64,000 nucleotides of DNA from Brevundimonas terrae (GCF_011761985.1 NZ_JAASQT010000002.1:248001-312000), one strand, 5' to 3'. Counted from the stretch's first letter, positions 43,317 through 53,219 are shown. Numbers and translations are program-made. Notes: generated from the letters alone by a model not told the origin.

Positions 43317-45164
43317 ATGAACCAGCAAAATGCCACACCCACTGAATCTGCCGTTCATGGTCGCCCCGGGGCCGGAGCCCTGCTGGCCGAACAGATCGGC
43401 GAAGCGGCCGGAAAGCGCGGACGCAGCCGTAACGTCAAGCCACTTGCGCGCTTGCTGCCCTATCTGGCGGCGCATAAGGGCCATGCCCTGTTGTCGGCCC
43501 TTTTCCTTGTGGGCTCGACCGTGGCCTCGCTGGCGCTGACGGCGACGGCGCGCGGTGCGATTGATACCGGCTTTGAAAATGGCGGGGCGCATCTGAACTT
43601 CTGGTTCGGTATTCTCGGGGCCAATGCGCTGGTGCTGGGCCTGCTGACGGCGCTGCGTTATTTCTATGTGACCAAGACCGGTGAGCGCATGATTGCCGAT
43701 CTGCGTCAGGGGCTGTTTGCGCGTATTCTGTCGCTGGACCCGGTCTTCTTTGCCCATATGCGTACCGGCGAGGTGCTGTCGCGCATGACGACCGACATCC
43801 AGTTGGTCGATACGCTGCTGACCACCTCGATCAGCTATGCGCTGCGTAATTTCCTGACCCTGATCGGTGCGACGATCCTGCTGTTCTTCGTCAGCCCCAA
43901 GCTGACGGCATTTGTACTGTTGATCGTGCCGATCCTGATTGTGCCCCTGTTCCTGTTCGGGCGTCAGGTCCGCAAACTGACGGTGCAATCACAGGACACG
44001 TTCGCAGGTGCCGTAGGCTTTGCCGGTGAAAGCGTCGATGCACTGGAAACGGTTCAGGCCTTTGGGCGCGAAAACAATGCGCGTGGCCGTTTTGATGCGG
44101 CGGTGGAAATGGCCTTTGGCGCATCGCTGAAGCGTATGCGCGCGCGGGCTGTCATGACCGCCATGATTATCACCGTCATGTTCGGTGGTGTGTCACTGGT
44201 GCTGTGGCTGGGCGCACAAGACGTGGTGGCCGGAAACATGACGCCGGGTTCGCTGTTGCAGTTCGTGTTGCTGTCCGTGTTTGCCGCTGGCGCTGTGGGC
44301 GCTCTGGGCGAAAGCTGGGGCGATGTGCAAAAGGCTGCCGGTGCCATGGAGCGTATCGACGAACTGATGCGAGCAGAGCCTGCGATTGCGGCACCTGCCA
44401 ACCCCAGCGTTCTGCCGGTACCGGCACGCGGCGAGGTGTCCATGTCGGCGGTGGACTTTGCCTATCCGGGCCGCCCTGACCTGACCGCGCTGAAGGGCTT
44501 TAGCCTGACAGTGCGTCCGGGCGAGACGGTGGCTCTGGTCGGGCCGTCGGGCGCGGGCAAGTCGACTGTGTTCCGTCTGTTGCTGCGTTTCTATGATCCG
44601 CAATCGGGTCTGGTGTCGGTGGATGGCGTGGATGTGCGCAAGGCCGATCCGGTCGAGGTGCGCAGCCGCTATGCGTGGGTATCACAAGAAGCGCCTCTGT
44701 TCTCGGGATCACCGCTGGAAAACATCCGCTTTGGCCGCGAGGACGCAACGCTGGAACAGGCCAGACAGGCCGCATCCGAGGCTCAGGCTCTGGGCTTTAT
44801 CGAAGCCCTGCCGCAAGGGTTTGATACCCCGCTTGGCGAACGTGCCAAGAGCTTGTCGGGTGGTCAGCGCCAACGTCTGGCCATTGCGCGTGCTCTGGTT
44901 CGCGATGCGCCGATCCTGCTGCTGGATGAGGCCACCAGTGCGCTGGATGCCGAGAACGAGCGTCTGGTTCAGGCCGCTCTGGATCAGGCCATGGAGGCGC
45001 GTACCACGCTGGTTATTGCCCACCGTCTGGCCACCGTCTTGCGGGCTGACCGCATCATCGTGATGGATGCCGGTCAGGTGGTCGAAGAGGGCACCCATGC
45101 CGAACTGGTGGCCAAGGGCGGCCTGTATTCGCGCCTTGCCAAGCTGCAGTTCCAGAACGACTGA
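43317..45164 (+). CDS. ABC exporter, fused permease and ATPase (MsbA/LmrA type)
   Basis: A 615-residue half-transporter. The permease domain (about 45-330) has six hydrophobic segments; the ATPase (about 370-610) has Walker [11 protein letters not shown]-loop [11 protein letters not shown], signature LSGGQRQRL, Walker [13 protein letters not shown] and the switch histidine in VIAHRLATV. It will act as a homodimer. MsbA-like proteins flip lipids or export drugs; the cargo is not known here. ATG 43317 is chosen over 43251. Its TGA is directly followed by the stop of the convergent glycerophosphodiesterase gene, with no bases between. Confidence 0.92.
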   Translation: MNQQNATPTESAVHGRPGAGALLAEQIGEAAGKRGRSRNVKPLARLLPYLAAHKGHALLSALFLVGSTVASLALTATARGAIDTGFENGGAHLNFWFGILGANALVLGLLTALRYFYVTKTGERMIADLRQGLFARILSLDPVFFAHMRTGEVLSRMTTDIQLVDTLLTTSISYALRNFLTLIGATILLFFVSPKLTAFVLLIVPILIVPLFLFGRQVRKLTVQSQDTFAGAVGFAGESVDALETVQAFGRENNARGRFDAAVEMAFGASLKRMRARAVMTAMIITVMFGGVSLVLWLGAQDVVAGNMTPGSLLQFVLLSVFAAGAVGALGESWGDVQKAAGAMERIDELMRAEPAIAAPANPSVLPVPARGEVSMSAVDFAYPGRPDLTALKGFSLTVRPGETVALVGPSGAGKSTVFRLLLRFYDPQSGLVSVDGVDVRKADPVEVRSRYAWVSQEAPLFSGSPLENIRFGREDATLEQARQAASEAQALGFIEALPQGFDTPLGERAKSLSGGQRQRLAIARALVRDAPILLLDEATSALDAENERLVQAALDQAMEARTTLVIAHRLATVLRADRIIVMDAGQVVEEGTHAELVAKGGLYSRLAKLQFQND

Positions 45165-46229
45165 TTAAGGTAGGCGGCCCAGCTTGGCCCCGACCGCCAG
45201 CGCCGGAAAGTCGCTGAACACCGCATCGACCTTCAGGTCGTAGAAACGGTTCAGATAGCCCGTCAGATCGCCATGGTCTGACGGGCTTTCGTTTGAGCGG
45301 TGTTCCAGCGGCAGGAAGATGTTTTCGGCGCGGAAGGTCCAAACTACCACCTTGAGGTCCGCGGCATGGGCATCGGCCACAAGCGACGTGGCGGGCAGGG
45401 CGGCGGACCGGTCGTCGCGCGGCAGGATCATCTGGTCTTGCACACCGATAAAGCCCGCATAGGTACGGATGGCGGCCAAGCCTTCCGGCGTGGCCATATC
45501 GGCATAGGTCATGTCGGGACGGTCGGCAGGACCACCGAATACCTGCATCAACTGTAGCAGGGGCGTATCGATACGCTTGGACAGGCGCTCCAGCGGCCCG
45601 ACCTCGAAACACTGCACCAGAACCGGCGCATCGGCCCCTGTCAGGTCCAGCCGTTCCAGTTCGGCCACAAAGGCGTCTTCGATATTCAGGTTGCGCGACC
45701 GAAAATGCAGCGGGTGTTTCAACTCGGGAGCCACGCCGATGCTGCGGCCCGTACGGGCGCTGGCCTCGCGGGCGATGGTGACCACCTCGTCAAAGGTCAG
45801 GATCGGGTCTTGGCCATCAAAGGCCGCCGACGCGGGGCGTAACAGCGGCAACCGCTCCTTGGCCCTCAGGGTTTTCAACTCGGCCAGCGTAAAGTCTTCG
45901 GTGAACCAGCCGGTGATCTCGACGCCGTCAACCATGCGCGTGGTTTTGCGGTCTGCAAACTGCGGGTGATCGGCGACATCGGTGGTTTCCCCGATCGCGT
46001 TCTCGTGGCGCACCACCAGATGCCCGTCGGCGCTCATTACCAGATCAGGCTCGATAATATCGGCCCCCTGATCGATAGCCCGCTCATAGGCCATGCGTGT
46101 GTGTTCGGGGCGTTCACCCGAAGCGCCGCGATGGGCGATGATGACTGGCGTGGCCAGCATGGAGGATACGGCAAGGACAACGCTGAGCATTGTGTGATGG
46201 GGCCCCAGATCTCGCATCAAGGCAAGCAA
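45165..46229 (-). CDS. glycerophosphodiester phosphodiesterase
   Basis: A 354-residue periplasmic enzyme that splits glycerophosphodiesters to glycerol-3-phosphate and an alcohol. The catalytic signature IIAHRGASGERPEHT (about 29-43) and IEPDLVMSADGHLVVRHE (about 59-76) supply the two histidines and metal ligands. The hydrophobic N-terminus (LSVVLAVSSMLA) suggests export. Starts at 46229, 46217 and 46190 are all possible, and no ribosome site decides. It may recover phosphate-containing headgroups, but no Pho box was found near it. Confidence 0.92.
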   Translation of the reverse strand: MLALMRDLGPHHTMLSVVLAVSSMLATPVIIAHRGASGERPEHTRMAYERAIDQGADIIEPDLVMSADGHLVVRHENAIGETTDVADHPQFADRKTTRMVDGVEITGWFTEDFTLAELKTLRAKERLPLLRPASAAFDGQDPILTFDEVVTIAREASARTGRSIGVAPELKHPLHFRSRNLNIEDAFVAELERLDLTGADAPVLVQCFEVGPLERLSKRIDTPLLQLMQVFGGPADRPDMTYADMATPEGLAAIRTYAGFIGVQDQMILPRDDRSAALPATSLVADAHAADLKVVVWTFRAENIFLPLEHRSNESPSDHGDLTGYLNRFYDLKVDAVFSDFPALAVGAKLGRLP

Positions 46230-46348
46230 AGTGTTTGCGATACCTTGTAAACGGGATGCCGCAATAACTTACAAAATCTACATTTTGTGGGTTGGGGAAC
46301 TTCAGGCATTTATGGGGACGATTGTGTCGTCACGACCTTGGAGGGAAA

Positions 46349-47767
46349 GTGAAACATCGAATGTTGAGGGGCGCTGCGCTGGCACTTGTGCTGGCTGCCG
46401 TTCCGATGGCTGCGGGGGCTGCGCCAGCAGCACCGTCGGCCCCTGCGGCTCCAAGCCAGCAGTTCCGCGTTGATCCGGTCTATTACAACCTGCCGAACGG
46501 GCTGCGTGTGGTGCTGTTGAAAGACAGCCGCGTGCCGACGGTGACGGTGGCGGTGCATTACGGCATCGGCTTCCGCGTCGAGCCGCGCGACCGTACCGGC
46601 TTTGCCCACCTGTTCGAGCACCTGTTGTTCCAGGGATCGGAAAACGCACCCAAGGGGCATTTCATCAATCTGGTCAGCAATGCGGGCGGGGCGATGAACG
46701 GCTCGACGCGTTTTGACTACACCAACTATTATCAGGTGGTGCCGTCGGGCGCTCTGGAAGCGATGATCTGGGGCGAGGCCGACCGTATGGCGCGTCCGGT
46801 CATCAATGCCGAAGTGCTGAAAAATCAGCAGGACGTCGTGGCCAACGAGGTCAAGGTCAATGTCATCAACCAGCCCTATGGCGGCTGGCCATGGCTGGTC
46901 ATGCCTCAGGCGGCCAATACCAACTGGCACAATGCCCATAATTTCTATGGCGCGCTGGATGATCTGGAAGCGGCTACGGTCGATGATGCCAAGGCGTTCC
47001 ACGAACGCTTCTATGGACCGAATAACTCGGTGCTGTTCATCGGTGGCGACTTTGACGAGGCCCAGACCCGTCGCTGGATCGAGCAGTATTTCGGAGCCAT
47101 TCCGGCCAGTGCACCTGTGCAGATGCCCGACATCTCAGAGCCGCGCCAGACCGAACCGCGCCGTGTGATCCATAATGATCCGCTGGCCCCCAAACCGGCA
47201 TGGGCTGCGGGCTGGCACATGCCGCCGCGCCATTCGCAAGAATGGTACGCCATGGGCCTGATCAACCAGATGCTGATTCAAGGAACGGACAGCCGTCTTT
47301 ACGACAAGCTGGTGCGTCAGGAATCCATCACGTCGGGTATCGGTGGCGGCATCAACCTGTTGGGCAGTCAGTATACCTATAATGGCCCGATGGAGATGGT
47401 GGTCGATCTGACCCACGATGCCGACAAGACCGAAGCCCAGATTACGGCGGCGGTGGATGCGGTGGTGGGTGACCTGCAGAACAATCTGGTCTCCGATCAG
47501 GAACTGCAACGCGCCAAGACCAAGATCCGCTCTTCGCTATATGGCACGATCGACAGTGCATCGCGCTTTGGTCTGGCCGAAATCCTGTCGGCCTATGCCC
47601 TGTTCGATGACAACCCCGCTAAGTTCAATGATGTCGAGGCGGGCTTTGCCGCTGTGACGCCGGAACTGATCCGCGCGACGGCCCGCGAGTATCTGCGCGA
47701 CGGCAACCGCACCATTGTCATTCTGCAACCGGGCGCAGCCCAAGCGGCATCGGAGGCCCAGCAATGA
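46349..47767 (+). CDS. M16 zinc peptidase, catalytic subunit
   Basis: A 472-residue secreted M16 peptidase with a signal peptide to about AGA (24). The inverted zinc motif HLFEH is at 87-91, with the third ligand glutamate in the ANEVKVN region about 75 residues on. GTG 46349 is the likely start because GGAGG lies just upstream; the ATG four codons later is too far from it. It overlaps the next gene by four bases (ATGA) and must pair with it, as bacterial M16 heterodimers do. They degrade peptides in the periplasm. Confidence 0.93.
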   Translation: MKHRMLRGAALALVLAAVPMAAGAAPAAPSAPAAPSQQFRVDPVYYNLPNGLRVVLLKDSRVPTVTVAVHYGIGFRVEPRDRTGFAHLFEHLLFQGSENAPKGHFINLVSNAGGAMNGSTRFDYTNYYQVVPSGALEAMIWGEADRMARPVINAEVLKNQQDVVANEVKVNVINQPYGGWPWLVMPQAANTNWHNAHNFYGALDDLEAATVDDAKAFHERFYGPNNSVLFIGGDFDEAQTRRWIEQYFGAIPASAPVQMPDISEPRQTEPRRVIHNDPLAPKPAWAAGWHMPPRHSQEWYAMGLINQMLIQGTDSRLYDKLVRQESITSGIGGGINLLGSQYTYNGPMEMVVDLTHDADKTEAQITAAVDAVVGDLQNNLVSDQELQRAKTKIRSSLYGTIDSASRFGLAEILSAYALFDDNPAKFNDVEAGFAAVTPELIRATAREYLRDGNRTIVILQPGAAQAASEAQQ

Positions 47768-49185
47768 TCCGTCGTCTTTCTATGTCTGCTGCGGTGCTTG
47801 GTGTCGCAGTGGCGATGACACTGGGCGCCGTGCCTGCATCGGCACAGGTTGTGCCGCAACCACCTATCGGTGCGCCCAAGCCCGTCTCGGTGCCGCAAAC
47901 CGAGGATTATCAACTGCCGAACGGCATCAAGGTCACTCTGGTGCCCTATGCGGTGGTGCCCAAGGCCGTTGTGGCTGTGCGTGTTCCAACCGGAAATGCC
48001 TCCGAGGGTCAGGACACATGGTTGTCGGACCTGACTGTGGCGCTGATGCGCGAGGGCGCGGGCAACCGTAGCGGCAGCGAGATATCGCAAGCCTTTGCCG
48101 ACATGGGTGGCGGGCTTGGCACCTCGGTTGGATCTTCGCGTACCGTGTTCTCGACCAATGTGCTTGGCGAGCGGGCCCCTGATGCGGTGGCGCTGATTGC
48201 CGATCTGATGCAGCGCCCGACCTTTCCTGCCGATGCACTGGATCGCACCAAGCAGGGCTTTGTGCGCAACATTGCCATCAAACTGAGCACGCCGAGCGGG
48301 CAGGCCTTCAATGCCTATCACCGCACGGTTTTTGCGGGCCACCCGTACGCAGCCTATGTGCCGACCGAAGCCCAGATGCAGGCCTATACGCTGGATCAGG
48401 CCAAGGCCTTCCACGCCCGCAGTTTTGGCCCCAACGGCGCACATATCTATGTCGGTGGACAGTTTGATACCACAGCGGTGAAGGCGGCTATCGAACAGCA
48501 GTTTGGTGGCTGGCGCATCAATAACGATGTGGCCAATGTGCCTGTGGCTCCGGCTGTGGCGCGCCGTGTGGTTCTGGTGGACCGCCCCGGTGCCGTACAG
48601 TCCACGCTGATGTTGGTGGCCGATGCGCCCAAGATCGGCGGTCAGGACTATATCCGTGCCGAGGTGATGGATTCCCTGCTGGGTGGTTCATTCAACTCGC
48701 GGATCACCACCAATATCCGCGAGGACAAGGGCTATACCTATTCGCCCTATAGCGCCCTCAACGTGCTGGATGTGAACACCACGCACTGGAGCCAGAATGC
48801 CGATGTAACGGCGGCCCATACGGGAGACTCCCTCAAGGAAATCTTCCACGAGATCCATCGCCTGCAAAATGAAGCGCCGACCGTAGAGGAAACCACCGGC
48901 ACCCAGAATATGAGCACTGGTGGCTTTGTTATGGGCATGTCGACGACCAACGGCGTAGTGAACAACATCATCACACTGGATGATCGTAACCTGTCGCGCG
49001 ACTATTATGATCGCTACATCCCGTGGGTAATGTCGGTAACACCCGCCGATATCCAGCAGGCGGCCCAAAGGATCGACCTGAACAAGATGACGGTCATTGT
49101 CGTGGGTGATCTGGCGACTGTACGGCCGCAACTTGAAGCTCTGCCGGAGTTTCAGGGCGTGACCTTCGAGGTGTTCCAGCCCTAG
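47764..49185 (+). CDS. M16 peptidase family, non-catalytic subunit
   Basis: A 473-residue secreted M16 protein. A signal peptide ends at about PASA (27). The zinc motif is absent: the corresponding stretch reads LSDLTVALMREGAG. The C-terminal half keeps the Arg/Tyr pair of the substrate-holding site (FNSRITTNIREDKGYTYSPYS). It therefore completes the active site of the upstream HLFEH subunit. Coupled translation (overlap of four bases) supports a fixed one-to-one complex. A strong terminator follows. Confidence 0.93.
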   Translation: MIRRLSMSAAVLGVAVAMTLGAVPASAQVVPQPPIGAPKPVSVPQTEDYQLPNGIKVTLVPYAVVPKAVVAVRVPTGNASEGQDTWLSDLTVALMREGAGNRSGSEISQAFADMGGGLGTSVGSSRTVFSTNVLGERAPDAVALIADLMQRPTFPADALDRTKQGFVRNIAIKLSTPSGQAFNAYHRTVFAGHPYAAYVPTEAQMQAYTLDQAKAFHARSFGPNGAHIYVGGQFDTTAVKAAIEQQFGGWRINNDVANVPVAPAVARRVVLVDRPGAVQSTLMLVADAPKIGGQDYIRAEVMDSLLGGSFNSRITTNIREDKGYTYSPYSALNVLDVNTTHWSQNADVTAAHTGDSLKEIFHEIHRLQNEAPTVEETTGTQNMSTGGFVMGMSTTNGVVNNIITLDDRNLSRDYYDRYIPWVMSVTPADIQQAAQRIDLNKMTVIVVGDLATVRPQLEALPEFQGVTFEVFQP

Positions 49186-49209
49186 GCGGCGCGAGCAGCT
49201 TGAATAGAA

Positions 49210-49250
49210 AAAGGGCGCATCCTTGTAACAGGATGCGCCCTTTATTTTTC
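49210..49250. terminator. bidirectional terminator
   Basis: A perfect 13-bp stem (49210-49222 with 49231-49243), eight-base loop, then a T-rich tail; between convergent genes. Confidence 0.9.
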
Positions 49251-49265
49251 AGCTTTGCGGCTGGA

Positions 49266-50072
49266 TCAGGCGCCTTGTAGCACCTTGCGCAGCTTGGCTT
49301 GAATGTCGGGGTTGCCCGCGACAATCGTCTTGCCCAGCTTGGGATCTCCATCCTGTTCGATAGTGGTCACAAGGCCACCGGCCTCGGTCACCAGCAGGAT
49401 ACCGGCAGCGACATCCCAGCGTTGCAGGCCGCGCTCGAAGAAGGCGTCATAGCGGCCGGCGGCCACCCATGCGAAGTCCAGCGAGGCCGCACCCAGACGA
49501 CGGATGCCGGCAACGCGCTGGCCTACGGCGTGGATGTCCTTGATGGCTTGGGCATGGCCGGTCTTGCCGATGAAGGGCAGGCCGGTGGAGACCAGCGAGT
49601 CCGCCAGTTCCTTGCGACCCGCCAGACGGATGCGGCTGTCGTTCAGATAGCAGCCCTTGCCCTTTTCGGCCCAGAACATCTCGTTCATGACCGGATTATA
49701 GGTCACGGCGGCGACGATTTCGGCGGTACCGTCGGGGTGGGTGCGTTGCAGGCCAACCGTGATCGCAAAATGCGGCATGGCGTGCATGAAGTTGGTGGTG
49801 CCGTCGATCGGATCGACAATCCACATGTGGGTCTTGTCGGTGCCTTCGATCAGACCGCGCTCTTCGCCGAGGAAGCTGTAACCCGGACGGGCCTTCATCA
49901 GCAGTTCGAAGAGGGTGTCTTCTGCCTTGATGTCGGCAGCCGTGACGAAATCGCCGGGGCCCTTGCGCGATACCTGTAGGTGGGCGACTTCACCGAAGTC
50001 ACGAAGCATCGGGCGAGCGGTCTTGCGGACGGCGTCCATCATGACCTGAAGAAGTGCGGAACTTAGAGCCAT
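49266..50072 (-). CDS. inositol monophosphatase family protein (SuhB-like)
   Basis: A 268-residue magnesium-dependent phosphatase. Metal and substrate motifs are in order: FLGEERG (about 65-71), WIVDPIDGTTNFMHAMPHFA (about 83-102) and LDFAWVAAGRYDAFFERGLQRWDVAAG near 200-226. The family includes SuhB (inositol phosphatase and rRNA transcription factor) and related nucleotide phosphatases. The exact substrate cannot be told. ATG 50072 follows AGGAGATC. It is downstream of efp on the same strand, with a terminator hairpin between. Confidence 0.93.
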   Translation of the reverse strand: MALSSALLQVMMDAVRKTARPMLRDFGEVAHLQVSRKGPGDFVTAADIKAEDTLFELLMKARPGYSFLGEERGLIEGTDKTHMWIVDPIDGTTNFMHAMPHFAITVGLQRTHPDGTAEIVAAVTYNPVMNEMFWAEKGKGCYLNDSRIRLAGRKELADSLVSTGLPFIGKTGHAQAIKDIHAVGQRVAGIRRLGAASLDFAWVAAGRYDAFFERGLQRWDVAAGILLVTEAGGLVTTIEQDGDPKLGKTIVAGNPDIQAKLRKVLQGA

Positions 50073-50140
50073 TGGTCGATCTCCTGGTCCGTGCATCCTG
50101 TATGTGAAGAGCGAGGCCCCGGATGGACGGAGAAGTCAAA

Positions 50141-50165
50141 AGGGGTGCGGACCATCCGCACCCCT
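50141..50165 (-). terminator. efp terminator
   Basis: An 11-bp stem (50141-50151 with 50155-50165) with a three-base loop; on the minus strand four Ts follow. Confidence 0.8.
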
Positions 50166-50208
50166 GTAAGAGTAGTCTTGCCCCATTGCAGGGGGAAGAC
50201 GGCGTTTT

Positions 50209-50775
50209 TTAGTCCGCGCGACGGACGTATTCACCCGTCGAGGTATCGACGATGATTTTTTCACCGGCCGACATGAACGGCGGGATCATGACGCGCACGC
50301 CGTTCGAGGCCGTTGCCGGCTTGTAGGACGACGAAGCGGTCTGGCCCTTAACGGTCGGCTCGGTTTCGACAACTTCCAGAACGACGTGGTCCGGCAGTTC
50401 CAGACCGATCGGACGCTCTTCGTGCGACTCGATGATGACCTTCATGCCTTCCTGAAGGTAGGCGATGCGGTCTTCACCAACCCATGCCTTGGACAGTTCG
50501 ATCTGTTCGTAGGACTCGTCGTCCATGAAGACGAGGGTGTCGCCATTGTCGAACAGGTAGGAGTAGTCACGCTGTTCCAGCGTGACGCGCTCGACCTTGT
50601 CTTCCGAGCGGAAGCGTTCGGCCAGCTTGTTGCCGGTTTCGAGGTTTTTGGCCTCGACGTTGGCAAAGGCGCCGCCCTTGCCGGGCTTGACGTGGCTGGC
50701 CTTGGTTACGACCCACAGACCACCATTGTGCTGCAGGACCATACCGGGCTTGATGGTATTGGCGTTGATTTTCAT
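50209..50775 (-). CDS. efp: translation elongation factor P
   Basis: A 188-residue EF-P, which relieves ribosome stalling at proline runs. The tRNA-mimicking three-barrel shape is reflected in the KOW-like N domain with [17 protein letters not shown], where Lys33 at the loop tip is the usual modified residue, and in the OB domains ([31 protein letters not shown]). The Lys implies modification by an EpmA-type system, not seen in the window. It is followed by its own terminator. Confidence 0.97.
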   Translation of the reverse strand: MKINANTIKPGMVLQHNGGLWVVTKASHVKPGKGGAFANVEAKNLETGNKLAERFRSEDKVERVTLEQRDYSYLFDNGDTLVFMDDESYEQIELSKAWVGEDRIAYLQEGMKVIIESHEERPIGLELPDHVVLEVVETEPTVKGQTASSSYKPATASNGVRVMIPPFMSAGEKIIVDTSTGEYVRRAD

Positions 50776-50888
50776 AGGGAACCGTTCGGGCTCGTTTATG
50801 GGCAGGTGGGCGCCGCCCGTTTGGGGCGCTCCAAATCGCCGCGAGACCTAGAATAGATAAGGGCAAATGGCAATGTCGGCGGCTATTT

Positions 50889-51386
50889 CTATGGCTGTTT
50901 GATCAGACTATTGGCCTGCGATGCCGGATCGACAGCCGCATCCACCTTGAGGCGGCGGGCTTCATAGGCAAAGGCGGCGGCCAGTCCGGCCGAGGCCATG
51001 GCGGCACCGATCTGGCTCCAGCGGTTTTGCGGACGGGCAGCCAACCACCACGCATTGGCGGTCTGGGCCAGTGCCCATAGCCCCATGGCGGTGGTCTTTC
51101 CGTGACGGGCAGGGGCGTTCCAGACCCGCAGCGCCGACAAGGTATTGGCGGAGAACACAGCAGGCAGCAGCAGGTTTCCGGCCCTGACCTCTTTCTTGAC
51201 GCGTCGGAACAGGGCGCGCGAAGACGGGTCGGGGGCGGCTTCCTTGGCCAGTATGGTGACGGAGGCTGCAAATCCGACCACCAGCACAGCGCCGAGGGCC
51301 ACATGCTTCCAGTCCCGATTGTCGGCATTGAGGAAGTCGCCCGCCTTGTCGCGTGCGGTGTCGATCAGGTCGTCCATATGGGCCAT
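50889..51386 (-). CDS. membrane protein of unknown function
   Basis: A 165-residue protein with a hydrophilic helical start (MAHMDDLIDTARDKAGDFL), a segment near 32-50, and two or three further hydrophobic segments (ALRVW to WWLA, and AAMASAGLAAAFAYEARRL). No family was recognised. ATG 51386 follows GGGGGAAAGC, which rules out the longer frame. It is downstream of bacterioferritin on the same strand but separated by a terminator. Confidence 0.65.
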   Translation of the reverse strand: MAHMDDLIDTARDKAGDFLNADNRDWKHVALGAVLVVGFAASVTILAKEAAPDPSSRALFRRVKKEVRAGNLLLPAVFSANTLSALRVWNAPARHGKTTAMGLWALAQTANAWWLAARPQNRWSQIGAAMASAGLAAAFAYEARRLKVDAAVDPASQANSLIKQP

Positions 51387-51423
51387 GTGCTTTCCCCCGA
51401 CTGTGGTCACTACAGGCAAATGA

Positions 51424-51457
51424 AAAGGCGGCGGAGATGTTCCCCGCCGCCTTTGCA
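51424..51457 (-). terminator. bacterioferritin terminator
   Basis: An 11-bp GC stem (51424-51434 with 51444-51454) with a nine-base loop; on the minus strand it is followed by TTTTC. Confidence 0.85.
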
Positions 51458-51479
51458 TGTTCCGGTTTGACCCGAAGGA

Positions 51480-51968
51480 TCAGTGGCCTTCGCCGACGAT
51501 CTCTTTCATGGCCGATTGCAGATAGTTCTGCTTGCCCATCAGCTCGACGAGGTTGAGCTGGTTTTCGAGGAAGTCGATGTGGTTCTCGGTGTCCGACAGG
51601 ATGGTCAGCAGCATGTCGCGGCTGACATAGTCGCGGGCCTGTTCACATTCGGTCAGAGCGTCGCGGGTGGCCAGTCGGCTGTCCATTTCCAATTGCAGGT
51701 CTGCTTGCAGGCATTCGATGGGGTCTTCGCCCACCTTGAGCTTGTGCAGGTCTTGCAGGTTGGGCAGGCCGTCGAGGAACAGGACGCGCTTGATCAGCAG
51801 ATCGGCGTGTTTCATCTCGCCGATGGATTCTTTGTAGATGATGTCGCCAAGGTGGGTCAGACCCCAGCTTTCGAACATGCGCGCGTGAAGGAAGTATTGG
51901 TTCACGGCTGTCAGTTCGTTTGTCAGCACCTTGTTCAGGGTGCGAATGATCGCAGGATCGCCCTTCAT
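51480..51968 (-). CDS. bfr: bacterioferritin
   Basis: A 162-residue haem-containing ferritin that stores iron. The ferroxidase ligands are present: Glu18, Glu51, His54, Glu94, Glu127 and His130, and Met52 is the haem ligand. ATG 51968 (MKGDPAII) with GGAGAAG upstream is the start; the longer frame is rejected. It lies downstream of bfd, whose ferredoxin releases iron from the shell, on the same strand. Confidence 0.97.
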   Translation of the reverse strand: MKGDPAIIRTLNKVLTNELTAVNQYFLHARMFESWGLTHLGDIIYKESIGEMKHADLLIKRVLFLDGLPNLQDLHKLKVGEDPIECLQADLQLEMDSRLATRDALTECEQARDYVSRDMLLTILSDTENHIDFLENQLNLVELMGKQNYLQSAMKEIVGEGH

Positions 51969-52115
51969 GGCATTCTTCTCCGTAGCTGACAGCGGAGAGG
52001 GGCCGCTATCTCGTGGAACGGAGAATAACACGGCTTTGGGCGTTATGTTTATTTGCGAGTTACTTTCACTGCATTGATAATGCGAGCGTTTTTCACTCTC
52101 AGAAGCAGGTGGCGA

Positions 52116-52301
52116 TTACTCGGCGGCAATCGCGAAAGAGTCTTGCGATTCCTGAATCATCTGGCGCATTTCGCAGACGCATTTCGCGCACTGGGCCTGA
52201 CAGCCCTGCGAGGCGAAAATGTCTTTCGGACGCTTGGCACCGGCCTCGATGGCGAAGTGGACGTCGCGGCTGCGGATGCCGTTACAGTTACAAACGTACA
52301 A
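52116..52301 (-). CDS. bfd: bacterioferritin-associated ferredoxin
   Basis: A 61-residue [2Fe-2S] protein that reduces stored iron in bacterioferritin for release. It starts MYVCNCNG with Cys4 and Cys6, and the second pair lies in CQAQCAKCVC (residues 34-43; Cys38 and Cys41 match the known ligands). The start codon is TTG at 52301, with AGGGG about nine bases upstream. Two Fur-like dyads precede it, consistent with expression under iron starvation. Confidence 0.93.
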   Translation of the reverse strand: MYVCNCNGIRSRDVHFAIEAGAKRPKDIFASQGCQAQCAKCVCEMRQMIQESQDSFAIAAE

Positions 52302-52324
52302 GGCTGCTGCCCCTGCTCGTTAAT

Positions 52325-52337
52325 GAGAATGGTTCTC
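52325..52337. promoter_or_regulatory. dyad, possible Fur box (bfd side)
   Basis: GAGAATGGTTCTC (5-3-5 perfect palindrome) at 24 bases before the bfd start. Confidence 0.45.
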
Positions 52338-52358
52338 TGTAGCATGAATCGAGAGTTA

Positions 52359-52373
52359 TGCAACTCATTCGCA
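52359..52373. promoter_or_regulatory. Fur box in the bfd-thiE intergenic region
   Basis: TGCAACTCATTCGCA is a 7-1-7 dyad matching the alphaproteobacterial Fur pattern (TGC...ATTCGCA). It lies 58 bases upstream of bfd and 80 upstream of thiE. Confidence 0.6.
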
Positions 52374-52423
52374 TTCCAGTTGCGGAGACGTATGGGCAAG
52401 GGAGACTGCCAAAGACATTGACG

Positions 52424-52447
52424 CGCCCTGCTTATGCGGGCAGGGCG
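52424..52447 (+). promoter_or_regulatory. hairpin covering the thiE ribosome site
   Basis: CGCCCTGC (52424-52431) pairs with GCAGGGCG (52440-52447). The right arm is part of the G-rich ribosome site directly before the thiE ATG at 52453. No TPP riboswitch sequence was seen. Confidence 0.4.
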
Positions 52448-52452
52448 GGGGC

Positions 52453-53112
52453 ATGGCCCGTGAACCCAAAGTCCCGCCTCGCCCTGTGTGTCAGCTTTAT
52501 CTGATCACGCCTGCGTCGATTGATGATCTGGATGCTTTTGCTGTGCGTCTGGACAAGGCTCTGGGTGCCGGTGAGGTTGCCGCCTTCCAGATCCGCCTGA
52601 AACCGGCATCGGATGACCAGATCCGCGCCGCCGTGGCCAAGCTGAAACCTGTCTGCCACGCCCATGGCGTGCCGGTCTTGCTGAACGACCGCCCCGATCT
52701 GGCCAAGGCCACGGGTTGCGACGGCGTTCATGTCGGTCAGGATGACGCCTCGGTGGCCGATGCCCGTCGTATGCTGGGCGAAGACGCCATGATCGGTGCC
52801 ACCTGCCACGACAGCCGCCATCTGGCGATGGAAGCGGCTGAGGCGGGGGCCGACTATGTGGCCTTCGGGGCCTTCTTCCCGACGGACACCAAGGAAACCA
52901 CCCACCGCGCTGAAACCGATGTCCTGACCATCTGGCAGGAGACGATGGAAACGCCATGCGTTGCCATTGGCGGTATCACGGTTGAAACGGCAGCAGATAT
53001 TGCCCGCGCAGGGGCCGATTTTGTGGCTGTCAGCGGTGCGGTCTGGAACCATCCCGACGGCGAGGCCGCAGCGGTAAGTGCGTTTTCGCATGCTCTGAAT
53101 ACGGCCTATTAG
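52453..53112 (+). CDS. thiE: thiamine phosphate synthase
   Basis: A 219-residue TIM barrel that joins the pyrimidine and thiazole halves of thiamine. Motifs are FQIRLK near the start, [23 protein letters not shown] (about 76-98) and IGATCHDS followed by [15 protein letters not shown], all of the ThiE/TenI superfamily. The full set favours ThiE over TenI. A GC hairpin covers its ribosome site. It is divergent from bfd. Confidence 0.9.
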   Translation: MAREPKVPPRPVCQLYLITPASIDDLDAFAVRLDKALGAGEVAAFQIRLKPASDDQIRAAVAKLKPVCHAHGVPVLLNDRPDLAKATGCDGVHVGQDDASVADARRMLGEDAMIGATCHDSRHLAMEAAEAGADYVAFGAFFPTDTKETTHRAETDVLTIWQETMETPCVAIGGITVETAADIARAGADFVAVSGAVWNHPDGEAAAVSAFSHALNTAY

Positions 53113-53219
53113 GCGCGCATTTAGGTCCGGGATTTTAGACGGCTTCAGACCCTATTAAAGAGCGTGCGGTAAAACTGCGCGCAAATAGGCTTAGGCGCAT
53201 ATGTAGCGCGAGGAACGTC

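Noticed and set aside
52302-52452. Possible TPP riboswitch before thiE
   Set aside because: The conserved aptamer elements (CTGAGA and the ACC-TGA core) are absent; only a simple hairpin is present.
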